Shown: piece after piece, positions 7,287-13,951 of the stretch
Position numbering within the stretch: the first letter of the stretch is position 1
Layout: every line of letters starts with the position of its first letter
Source of the DNA: JASHVB01 sp049522565
Lineage (GTDB): Bacteria; Pseudomonadota; Alphaproteobacteria; Acetobacterales; Acetobacteraceae
DNA length: 17,281 nucleotides
Direction: 5' to 3'
NCBI GenBank assembly: GCA_049522565.1
Contig: JBEKNT010000117.1
Coordinates: 1 to 17,281, forward strand
Made by a program: the position numbers and the translations under genes
The notes under the pieces: generated by a model
The model's database searches: none
What the model saw: the letters and a program-made list of their open reading frames with translations, nothing else
Told to the model about the DNA's origin: nothing

Positions 7287-8176
7287 GCGGCCTCCGCCAT
7301 CGTCGAGCGTTCGCAGGCCACGGTGGTGCGGTGCATGTCGCGCACTTCCTCGGCGTCGAACGGCCGCGCGCGATGCATCGTCGCGCGGTTGTCCCACATC
7401 ACCAGGTCCCATTGCCGCCAGGTGTGCGCATAGACGAACCGACGCTGCGTCGCATGCTCGGCCAGGTCGCGCAGGAACGCGCGTGCCTCCGGCACCGGCC
7501 AGCCAAGGATCGCGCCGGCATGCGATGCCAGGAACAGCGACTTGCGACCGGTTGACGGATGGCGGCGCACCAGCCGCTGCTGCACCGGCGCGAAACGCCG
7601 CCGCTCGTCATCGCTGAAGTCGGTGAACCCCAGGATGGCGCGCGAGTACAACTGGCTATGTTCGCAAACCAGGTTCTCGCACTCGGCCTTGGTTTCGTCG
7701 TCCAGCGCGTCATAAGCCGCGCGCATGTCAGCGAATTCGGTGTTGCCGCCGGCCGACGGAATGACCCGTGCCGACAGCAGGGAAAATTTCGCCGGCACCG
7801 CCTTGAACGACGAATCTGAGTGCCACAGCCGGTTGCCCAGCGAGAACAGCCGCCGGCGGTTGTCGCGCGCCAGCACCTGGTTGTCGTCGTCCAGATTGGA
7901 GATGTCGTTGACATGCGCCTCCAGCCGGCGGCGTTCCCGGCCGAAGGTCAGGTCGCCGGTCGCCAGCTCCAGCTCGCCGAAGTTGCGGCTGAATGCGAGC
8001 TGCGTCTCGTCGGTGAAGTGCTGGTCGTGGAACACCAGCACGCCGAATTCATCCATGCCCGCTGAAATCGCCCTGACGTCATCAGCAGAAAGCGGCCGGG
8101 TGATGTCGATGCCGGCAACCTCGCCCGCGAAGAACGGACGAGACACCGGATCGATCGGCTTGATCGATAGCGTCAT
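7283..8176 (-). CDS. TauD/TfdA-family 2-oxoglutarate-dependent Fe(II) dioxygenase
   Basis: A 297-aa non-heme iron dioxygenase that couples decarboxylation of 2-oxoglutarate to hydroxylation of an organic substrate. The facial triad is H119-x-D121 (LWHSDSSF) and H268 (WDNRATMHRA). Thr145 in GGNTEF and Arg283 in MHRTTV fall where the family binds 2-oxoglutarate. The overall pattern resembles TfdA (2,4-dichlorophenoxyacetate dioxygenase) more than taurine dioxygenase, but TfdA relatives act on many substrates. I prefer the ATG at 8176, since family proteins begin about nine residues before the PxF-G-E-V-x-G-I-D motif and GGGG lies 9 nt upstream. An ATG at 8191, overlapping the upstream stop as TAATG, would add five residues. 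It is the middle gene of an operon between the unknown 536-aa gene and the EthD gene. Confidence 0.94.
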   Translation of the reverse strand: MTLSIKPIDPVSRPFFAGEVAGIDITRPLSADDVRAISAGMDEFGVLVFHDQHFTDETQLAFSRNFGELELATGDLTFGRERRRLEAHVNDISNLDDDNQVLARDNRRRLFSLGNRLWHSDSSFKAVPAKFSLLSARVIPSAGGNTEFADMRAAYDALDDETKAECENLVCEHSQLYSRAILGFTDFSDDERRRFAPVQQRLVRRHPSTGRKSLFLASHAGAILGWPVPEARAFLRDLAEHATQRRFVYAHTWRQWDLVMWDNRATMHRARPFDAEEVRDMHRTTVACERSTMAEAA

Positions 8177-8190
8177 GGCCGATCGCCCCA

Positions 8191-9801
8191 TTACTGCAAT
8201 TCAGCGATGCCCATGGCCTGGCCGAAGCGGCGCGCCGGCTCCAGCGGGTCACCGTACTTGCGGTGCATCGCGGTGTGGTACGCCGCGGACAGCAGCAGCC
8301 GGTCGCGTTCCGGTTGCCGGTTGATGCCGTAATCCATCAGCATGCACTGGGCGATTTCCTGGTTGTGCGGATCGTTGCCCAGCTTGGTCGCCGCCAGGGC
8401 GATGCGCTGCACCAGCGGCGCGCGATCGGCCACGTTGTCGAGATAGGCCTGCGTCCAGTCCACGCTCTCCTGGCCGTTCAGCGAACACACCGCGGCATCG
8501 ACCCGATCGAGCAATTGCCCGGCGGTCAGCCGGTCGGCCCCGCTCGGCGCCTTTGCCGAGAACGTGTGCACCTCGCCGAGGCCCCGCTGGCAATAGGCCG
8601 TCCGGTTGACGAACGAAGCCGCCACGTAAAGCAGCCGCAACCGGCGCGGATGGTCGAAATTGTCCCAGAACCAGCCGAGCGTGTTGAGGTATTCGTAGCA
8701 GTGATGCGGCATGTTGAAATACTCGGCGGCGCGCGTCTCCAGCACCGTCTGCGCGCAGGCGATCTGCAAAACATCAAGCATCCGCCGTGGGTTCTTGCCC
8801 GCCTTCAGCAGCTTCGTCACCGCATCCAGGGCCACCAGTTCGTCGTCGCGGATCGCCGCACGGATCAGCTCCGCGGAATCCCCCTGGGTCATCTCCCCGG
8901 TATTGCGCAGCACCGCGAGTTCGGGCTCGCTGACACCGCCATAGGGCACCGCATGCAGCGCCTCGCCCTCGATGTGCATCTTCACAAGGTTGCAGGCCAT
9001 TTCGTAGGTGGAATACCAGCGCGGCCCCACCGCGACATCCAGCGCGCCGGCATAGACCACATGATGCGCGTTGTCCCAGCCGATCGCATTGCCGATCTCC
9101 ACCGTGGAGCGCGCGCGATACGCCTTGTGCCCCGTGGTGTAGGACCGGTTGTTCAGCAGCCGGTCCTGCACGTCCATCAGCCCGGCGAACACCAGCTCGG
9201 CCAGCACGTCCTTGCGGTCCGCGGTGTCCTCCATCAGCCCGAGGAAGACGCGATACGCATCGATCACCTGGCCGCGATGCACCAGGGTCATCCAGTGGTT
9301 CAGCCGCTCCTTCAGCGGTGCCGTTTCGCGCAGCGGCTCCTGGTCCGGCCAGTACACCACCGGCGCCGGCGGCGCCTCGACCTTGCCGATATTGCCGCGC
9401 ATCCGCGTATAGTGGCCCGGCGCTTTGTTGATCTTCTGGTTCCAGATATCCAGTCCGCTGGGGATGTACCAGATGGTCTGTGCCATCGGCAGCATCGCCA
9501 GGTGGCTCGGCAGCATCTTCGCCAGGTTGATCGTCGCCCGCGCGCTCAGCAGGCAGTGGTCGTTGTTGACGAAGTTCGGGTAGCCGTCGTCGATCCGCTC
9601 GTGATACGGCACGTGGGTGTAGGGCGCGTGGATGCGCACGCCCTCGGCGATGATCTCGTTCAGCGGCCGGCCGGCGCGCACCAGATCGTAATAGACACCG
9701 CTGGCGCCGACCTGGTCGCGCATGATGATGCGCTCTTCCAGCTTGGCGTAGAGGCTGCCTGCCTCGGCGCGATCGGTCGCGGTCGGCGTCTGCATGTCCA
9801 T
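8191..9801 (-). CDS. Unrecognised 536-aa histidine-containing helical repeat protein
   Basis: I do not recognise the family with confidence. The protein appears mainly alpha-helical, without signal peptide or membrane segments. It has an early His cluster, HAPYTHVPYHE (58-68). Four spaced segments look alike, each with one or two His after N/D/P followed by a long amphipathic helix pair: NNDHCLLSARATINLA (79-94), DNAHHVVYAGALDVAV (243-258), NMPHHCYEYLNTLGWF (363-378) and NDPHNQEIAQCMLMDY (476-491). Two of them continue into very similar LLYVAASFVNR (390-400) and LLLSAAYHTAM (502-512). This might place His residues for a metal or cofactor site; a remote link to questin-oxidase-like helical enzymes is a guess from memory. 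The ATG at 9801 has GGAGGAACC just upstream. It is the first gene of the operon with the TfdA-like and EthD genes, so a role in the same oxidative pathway is inferred. Confidence 0.85.
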   Translation of the reverse strand: MDMQTPTATDRAEAGSLYAKLEERIIMRDQVGASGVYYDLVRAGRPLNEIIAEGVRIHAPYTHVPYHERIDDGYPNFVNNDHCLLSARATINLAKMLPSHLAMLPMAQTIWYIPSGLDIWNQKINKAPGHYTRMRGNIGKVEAPPAPVVYWPDQEPLRETAPLKERLNHWMTLVHRGQVIDAYRVFLGLMEDTADRKDVLAELVFAGLMDVQDRLLNNRSYTTGHKAYRARSTVEIGNAIGWDNAHHVVYAGALDVAVGPRWYSTYEMACNLVKMHIEGEALHAVPYGGVSEPELAVLRNTGEMTQGDSAELIRAAIRDDELVALDAVTKLLKAGKNPRRMLDVLQIACAQTVLETRAAEYFNMPHHCYEYLNTLGWFWDNFDHPRRLRLLYVAASFVNRTAYCQRGLGEVHTFSAKAPSGADRLTAGQLLDRVDAAVCSLNGQESVDWTQAYLDNVADRAPLVQRIALAATKLGNDPHNQEIAQCMLMDYGINRQPERDRLLLSAAYHTAMHRKYGDPLEPARRFGQAMGIAELQ

Positions 9802-9835
9802 CCTGGTTCCTCCGGCTGCATGCGCATTTGGCACC

Positions 9836-9865
9836 ATCCTACGCTTGACATGCCGGTGCCGACAA
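9836..9865 (-). promoter_or_regulatory. Possible promoter of the 536-aa/TfdA/EthD operon
   Basis: On the minus strand TTGTCG (9865-9860) and TAGGAT (9841-9836) are 18 bp apart, predicting a start near 9829 and a short leader with the GGAGGA site before the ATG at 9801. Both boxes are recognisable but imperfect. Confidence 0.3.
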
Positions 9866-9880
9866 CCATGGTGGCGCCGG
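9853..9880 (+). promoter_or_regulatory. Leader hairpin directly before the NHL gene ribosome-binding site
   Basis: CCGGTGCC (9853-9860) can pair with GGCGCCGG (9873-9880), giving eight pairs including one T-G wobble. The loop itself contains the palindrome ACCATGGT. The stem ends exactly where the GGAGG ribosome-binding site (9881-9885) begins, so in the mRNA it could influence translation of the NHL protein. It overlaps the candidate minus-strand promoter. Confidence 0.4.
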
Positions 9881-9894
9881 GGAGGATCGGCACC

Positions 9895-10938
9895 ATGGCA
9901 GCGAGCAATCCGGAGTGGCTCATCACCACCGTGGCGGGCACCGGCGCGCAGGGTTATTCCGGCGACGGCGGCCCGGCCGCGCAGGCGCAGCTGAACAACC
10001 CGTTCGACCTCGCGTTCGACGTCATGGGCAATCTGTTCTTCTCCGATACGTTCAATCATTGCATCCGCCGTGTCGATGGGCGGACCCACGCGATCGCCAC
10101 GATCGCCGGCACCGGCGAGCGCGGTTTTTCCGGCGACGCAGGCGAGGCGATCTACGCCATGCTGAACGAGCCGTACGGCGTGGTGGTGGACCAGGCCGGC
10201 ACGGTTTATGTCGCCGACCGTTTGAACCGCCGCGTGCGCCGCATCGAAGCCCCCGGGATCATCACCACGCTGGCCGGCGACGGCTCGGGAAAATTCAGTG
10301 GCGACGGTGGCCCGGCGGAACAAGCCGGCCTCGTCGAACCGAACGGACTGGCGCTGGATGCGGCGGGGGAAAACCTGTTCATCGCCGACGTCGCCGATCA
10401 TCGGGTGCGCGTCGTCGAACTGGCGACCGGACTCATCAGCACCTTCGCCGGTACCGGCGAGGCGCGGCATGACGGCGATGGCGGGCCGGCGACGCGTGCG
10501 GGGATCTTCGGCGCCCGTGCGGTGGCGCTGGCACCGGATGGTGCGTTGTACATCCTCGAACGCCAGGGCAGCAGCCTGCGCCGCGTGCGGCATGGCGTCA
10601 TCGAAACCGTCGCCGGCACCGGGGCGCGCGGCTATGCCGGGGATGGCGGCGACGCGCGGCAGGCGGTGTTCAACGCGCCGAAGGAACTCACGGTGGACGC
10701 CGACGGCAACGTGTTCATCGTCGATACCGAGAACCACGCGATCCGCCGCATCGACGCGCAAACCTGGATCGTCACCACGATTGCCGGCACCGGAACCGCA
10801 GGGCCCGGCGGCGATCACGGTCCGGCACGCGGTGCGGGACTGGCGCGGCCGCACGGCGCGACCGTCGGTCCGGATGGCGCGGTGTATATCGGCGACAGCG
10901 AAAATCACCGCATTCGCAAGTTGGTTCTCCCACACTGA
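9895..10938 (+). CDS. NHL-repeat six-bladed beta-propeller protein
   Basis: A 347-aa protein built almost entirely of six repeats of about 55 residues. Each repeat opens with a version of ITTVAGTGxxGYSGDGGPA, at 10-28, 67-85, 123-141, 181-199, 236-254 and 293-311, and continues with a hydrophobic strand set ending in motifs such as LFFSDTFNHCIRRVD or VFIVDTENHAIRRID. This fits the NHL/six-bladed propeller fold, used for protein or RNA contacts and in some lyases and lactonases; no catalytic set is evident. There is no signal peptide. The start is ATG 9895, with GGGGAGG 9 nt upstream; an ATG at 9868 lies inside the leader hairpin and lacks a site. It is divergent from the 536-aa gene and followed after 14 nt by the M19 gene, so these two form an operon, perhaps with the propeller as partner of the dipeptidase. 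Confidence 0.9.
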   Translation: MAASNPEWLITTVAGTGAQGYSGDGGPAAQAQLNNPFDLAFDVMGNLFFSDTFNHCIRRVDGRTHAIATIAGTGERGFSGDAGEAIYAMLNEPYGVVVDQAGTVYVADRLNRRVRRIEAPGIITTLAGDGSGKFSGDGGPAEQAGLVEPNGLALDAAGENLFIADVADHRVRVVELATGLISTFAGTGEARHDGDGGPATRAGIFGARAVALAPDGALYILERQGSSLRRVRHGVIETVAGTGARGYAGDGGDARQAVFNAPKELTVDADGNVFIVDTENHAIRRIDAQTWIVTTIAGTGTAGPGGDHGPARGAGLARPHGATVGPDGAVYIGDSENHRIRKLVLPH

Positions 10939-10952
10939 CAAAGGGGGCGGTC

Positions 10953-12350
10953 GTGCAGTTGAATTGGAACGACCTTGGTAGCGGTCGCGCCGACGCGGCG
11001 AACGATGCCACGATTGAATTCGCCGGCTTCATGGTAACGCCGATGCAAGTCGGCCACACCGGTCATTGCCTGCTGGTCCCCGAGCCGCCCTGCTGCATCG
11101 GCTGCGTACCACGCGATCTGCTCGGCGCCGTCGAGGTCTTCGCGGCATCGCCCATCCCGGTCACCGGCCGGCGCGTTCGGCTCACCGGCACCTGGCGCCG
11201 GCGCCGCGACGACACGCATCACTGGCAGTACCAGTTGCACGACGCGCGGCTGACCGAACCCGCCGGATGGTCCGCCGTCGGGCGCCGCTTCGTACTGCGT
11301 GGCGCGCCGTTGATGTGCCTCGCCGCGGTTGCCGGACCGCAGCAGCAGGCCGTCGCGCAGCAGCGCCAGGCCGACGCACGCCAGGCGATCGGCCAGGTCG
11401 CAACCGTCGATATCCACAGCCATGCCGGCGAGATCCTCCGCGTGCGCTATGGCAATGCCGGATTGTCTTCGGTGGCCGAGCCGATGGCGGATGGCGGCAT
11501 GGCTGCGGTGTGCTTCGCCATTGTCTCCGACTCACCCTGCCACCGCGTCGAGGCCGACCACCGCATCCATCCCTATCGTTCGCCCGATCCAGGCGAGCTG
11601 TACGCGTATTCGCAGCGCGCGTTCGAGCGGCTGCACAGCCTGATCGACCGCGACCGCCTCGTCGTCATCACCAACGCCGCCATGCTCGCCGCGGCGCGCG
11701 GCGGCACGCCCTCGGCGATCGTTGCCGCGGAGGGTGGCGATTTCCTGGAGGGCAGGCCGGAGCGCGTCGATGAAGCCTACGAACGCTGGCAGCTTCGCCA
11801 TTTGCAGCTCACCCATTACCGGGTGAACGAACTTGGCGACATCCAGACCGAGGCGCCGGAACATGGCGGCCTGACCGATGCCGGCGCGGAGGTGATCCGC
11901 CGCTGCAACCGCCGCGGCATCGTTGTCGATGTGGCGCACGGAACATTCGAGCTGGTGAAACGCGCCGTGTCGGTCACCACCAAGCCGCTGGTGCTGTCGC
12001 ACACGTCGCTGAGTGCCCGGCCCGGCGAACGCAGCCGGCTGATCTCGCCGGACCATGCGCGGCTGGTCGCGCAGACCGGAGGTGTGGTCGGCGTCTGGCC
12101 GCCGCAGTCGATCTTCCCGGACCTGACGGCGATGGCCCATGGCATGGCGCGCATGGTCGATGTCGTCGGCGTGGACCATGTCGGGCTCGGCAGCGACATG
12201 CTGGGCCTGGTCGGAGGCGGCGTGTTCAACAACTATCGCCAGTTGCCGGACCTCGCCGAGGCAATGCTGACGGTCGGGTTCAGTGCCGGCGATGTCGGCA
12301 AAGTGCTCGGCGGCAACTACGCAAGGGTGTTCGCCGCGACCATGGCGTGA
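10953..12350 (+). CDS. M19 membrane-dipeptidase-like protein with extra N-terminal Cys-rich domain
   Basis: A 465-aa protein in two parts. Residues about 150-462 form a peptidase family M19 (renal dipeptidase) TIM barrel: VDIHSHAGE (152-160), AAEGGDFLEG (258-267), LQLTHYRVNELG, GLTDAGAEVIRRCNRRGIVVDVAHG (H329), LVLSHTS (H350) and GLGSDMLG (D415). Expected zinc ligands are H155, H157, E260, H329, H350 and D415. The first motif is HxH where M19 enzymes normally have HxD. Residues 1-108 are a separate domain with FAGFMVTPM, LLVPEPPCCIGCVP and RRVRLTGTW, resembling DUF3299-type domains (tentative). Between them, RRFVLRGAPLMCLAAVAG (111-128) followed by AVA looks like a Tat signal peptide now internal. 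The GTG start has AAGGGGG 5 nt upstream. Probable activity: hydrolysis of a dipeptide or amide. Confidence 0.9.
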   Translation: MQLNWNDLGSGRADAANDATIEFAGFMVTPMQVGHTGHCLLVPEPPCCIGCVPRDLLGAVEVFAASPIPVTGRRVRLTGTWRRRRDDTHHWQYQLHDARLTEPAGWSAVGRRFVLRGAPLMCLAAVAGPQQQAVAQQRQADARQAIGQVATVDIHSHAGEILRVRYGNAGLSSVAEPMADGGMAAVCFAIVSDSPCHRVEADHRIHPYRSPDPGELYAYSQRAFERLHSLIDRDRLVVITNAAMLAAARGGTPSAIVAAEGGDFLEGRPERVDEAYERWQLRHLQLTHYRVNELGDIQTEAPEHGGLTDAGAEVIRRCNRRGIVVDVAHGTFELVKRAVSVTTKPLVLSHTSLSARPGERSRLISPDHARLVAQTGGVVGVWPPQSIFPDLTAMAHGMARMVDVVGVDHVGLGSDMLGLVGGGVFNNYRQLPDLAEAMLTVGFSAGDVGKVLGGNYARVFAATMA

Positions 12351-12357
12351 CACGAAC

Positions 12358-12386
12358 ACCTCTCCCGCGAAGCGGGAGAGGTTTTT
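12358..12386 (+). terminator. Rho-independent terminator of the NHL-M19 operon
   Basis: CCTCTCCCGC (12359-12368) and GCGGGAGAGG (12372-12381) form a perfect 10-bp stem, extended by an A-T pair, with loop GAA and five T residues (12382-12386) directly after. It begins 8 nt after the M19 stop. The T-run overlaps the enolase stop codon (TAA on the minus strand, 12387-12385). In the other direction there is no comparable T-run, although the hairpin still follows the enolase stop by only a few bases and could protect its mRNA 3' end. Confidence 0.93.
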
Positions 12387-13662
12387 AACGCCGCAACACC
12401 GTCCGCCCCGCGTAGCGCGCCGCGGTGCCCAAGGTCGCCTCGATGCGGATCAACTGATTATATTTCGCCAACCGATCGCTGCGCGACAGGCTGCCGGTCT
12501 TGATCTGCCCGCAATTGGTCGCCACCGCCAGGTCGGCGATCGTCGAGTCCTCGGTCTCGCCGGAGCGGTGGCTGATCACCACGCGCCAGCCGGCGCGATG
12601 CGCCAGCTCCACCGTTTCCAGCGTCTCGCTCAACGTGCCGATCTGGTTGACCTTCACCAGGATGGCGTTCGCCGAACCGGCGTCGATGCCGCGGCGCAGA
12701 CGTTCCGGGTTTGTTACGAAAATGTCGTCGCCGACGATCTGGATTTTCCCCCCGAGTTCCCGCGTCATATGCGCCCAGCCGTCCCAGTCGTCCTCGGCGC
12801 AGCCGTCCTCGATCGACGCGATCGGATAACGCCCGATCAGCTCTTCGTAATACTTCACAATGCCCGCCGCATCGAGCGTCTTGCCCTCGCCGGCCAGCAC
12901 GTATTTGCCGTCCTGGTAGAACTCGCTCGACGCCGGATCGAGCGCGAACATCACATCCTCGCCCGGCCGGTAGCCCGCGCGCTCGCAGGCCTTGGCGATG
13001 AAGCCCAGCGCCTCATCGGCCGATTTCAGGTTGGGCGCGAAACCGCCCTCGTCGCCGACATTGGTGCTGTGACCGGCGTCGTGCAGACCCTTGCGCAGGC
13101 TGTGGAAGATCTCCGAGCCCATGCGCACGCCGTCCGCCACCGTGCCGGCGCCCACCGGCATGATCATGAACTCCTGGATGTCGATCGGATTGTCGGCATG
13201 CTTGCCGCCGTTGACGATGTTCATCTGCGGCACCGGCAGCGTGCGCGCATAGACGCCGCCGACATAGCGGTACAGCGGCACCCCCAGTTCCGCCGCCGCC
13301 GCTTTCGCCACCGCGAGCGATACGCCGAGGATCGCATTGGCGCCGAGCCGCGACTTGTTCGCCGTGCCGTCCAAATCGATCATGATGTCGTCGATCTTCA
13401 CTTGCTCCGTCGGATCCATGCCGCTGATGGCATCGAAGATCTCGCCCTCGACATTGGCGACCGCCTGCAACACGCCCTTGCCGCCGAAGCGCGACGTGTC
13501 GTCGTCGCGCAGTTCCACCGCTTCGTGCACGCCGGTGGAGGCACCGGACGGGATGGCGGCGCGGCCCATCACGCCGCTCTCCAGCACCACATCGACTTCG
13601 ATGGTGGGATTGCCGCGGCTGTCGAGGATTTCTCGGGCAACGATATCGGCGATCGAGGACAT
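12385..13662 (-). CDS. eno: Enolase (phosphopyruvate hydratase)
   Basis: A 425-aa enolase that interconverts 2-phosphoglycerate and phosphoenolpyruvate in glycolysis/gluconeogenesis with Mg2+. All hallmarks are present: REILDSRGNPTIEV (10-23), SGASTG (39-44), QEF with Glu164, GDEGGFAP with Glu205, metal ligands D242, E285 (SIEDG) and D312 (GDD), catalytic Lys337 in ILVKVNQIGTLSET, SHRSGETED (364-372) and Lys388 in IKTG. The length is that of bacterial enolases. The start is ATG 13662, with AGGAGG 5 nt upstream; the frame is open further upstream but those residues do not match enolase. It is not next to its common partners (pyrG, ftsB, pdh) in this window, and convergent with the M19 gene, whose terminator overlaps its stop codon. 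Confidence 0.98.
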   Translation of the reverse strand: MSSIADIVAREILDSRGNPTIEVDVVLESGVMGRAAIPSGASTGVHEAVELRDDDTSRFGGKGVLQAVANVEGEIFDAISGMDPTEQVKIDDIMIDLDGTANKSRLGANAILGVSLAVAKAAAAELGVPLYRYVGGVYARTLPVPQMNIVNGGKHADNPIDIQEFMIMPVGAGTVADGVRMGSEIFHSLRKGLHDAGHSTNVGDEGGFAPNLKSADEALGFIAKACERAGYRPGEDVMFALDPASSEFYQDGKYVLAGEGKTLDAAGIVKYYEELIGRYPIASIEDGCAEDDWDGWAHMTRELGGKIQIVGDDIFVTNPERLRRGIDAGSANAILVKVNQIGTLSETLETVELAHRAGWRVVISHRSGETEDSTIADLAVATNCGQIKTGSLSRSDRLAKYNQLIRIEATLGTAARYAGRTVLRR

Positions 13663-13675
13663 GCTTGCCTCCTGG

Positions 13676-13724
13676 GGTCTGGACGGCGCCGTCCGTACCA
13701 CCTTGGGCGCCGCGGTGCCAGACC
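13676..13724 (-). promoter_or_regulatory. Structured 5' leader of eno
   Basis: GGTCTGG (13676-13682) is the inverted complement of CCAGACC (13718-13724). Nested inside is the perfect 14-bp palindrome GGACGGCGCCGTCC (13681-13694), and a CACC/GGTG pairing is also possible. In the eno mRNA the structure would end a few bases before the AGGAGG ribosome-binding site, so it could shape translation, but high GC content alone makes such pairings fairly common. Confidence 0.4.
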
Positions 13725-13759
13725 GGGGAATGACGTAGCAACCCGCATATCCGGCGGTG

Positions 13760-13778
13760 AACAGGAACCGAACCTGTT
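13760..13778. repeat. Dyad symmetry AACAGG-N7-CCTGTT between divergent genes
   Basis: AACAGG (13760-13765) and CCTGTT (13773-13778) are perfect inverted arms around AACCGAA, in a relatively A/T-rich stretch about 100 bp upstream of eno and 175 bp upstream of the secreted-protein gene. It could be an operator or a weak hairpin; the regulator is unknown. The rest of 13725-13924 shows no gene and no promoter I can defend. Confidence 0.35.
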
Positions 13779-13924
13779 TTGTTCTGCTGCCACCCGGCCG
13801 GCGGCAGACCCGCCTCCAGAGTCCGACGTGTTTACCCGGGGACCCGCGCGGCGCATCACCAGGATGTGCGGCACGCGGTCCGCAGATCCACCTCGCAATC
13901 GGGCCAGCTCTCGGTACAAAAGAT

Positions 13925-13939
13925 GGCCGATTTTCGGCC
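13925..13939 (+). promoter_or_regulatory. Short hairpin just before the secreted-protein RBS
   Basis: GGCCGA and TCGGCC form a perfect 6-bp stem with loop TTT, ending 2 nt before the AGGAGGG ribosome-binding site of the gene starting at 13952. It is too short and lacks a T-run after it, so it is not a terminator in this orientation; it may affect initiation. Confidence 0.4.
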
Positions 13940-13951
13940 TCAGGAGGGATC

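Noticed and set aside
9845..9850. TTGACA as -35 of a promoter for the NHL gene
   Set aside because: No -10 box at a suitable distance (17 bp later is ATGGTG).
8263..9894. Long plus-strand open frame leading into the NHL gene
   Set aside because: Antisense to the 536-aa and TfdA-region genes, His/Arg-rich composition typical of shadow frames. The NHL start at 9895 has its own ribosome-binding site.
9802..10941. Upstream continuation of the 536-aa gene's open frame on the minus strand, across the whole NHL gene
   Set aside because: The residues are Arg/Ala/Asp-rich and repeat only because they mirror the NHL repeats. The supported start with GGAGGA is at 9801.
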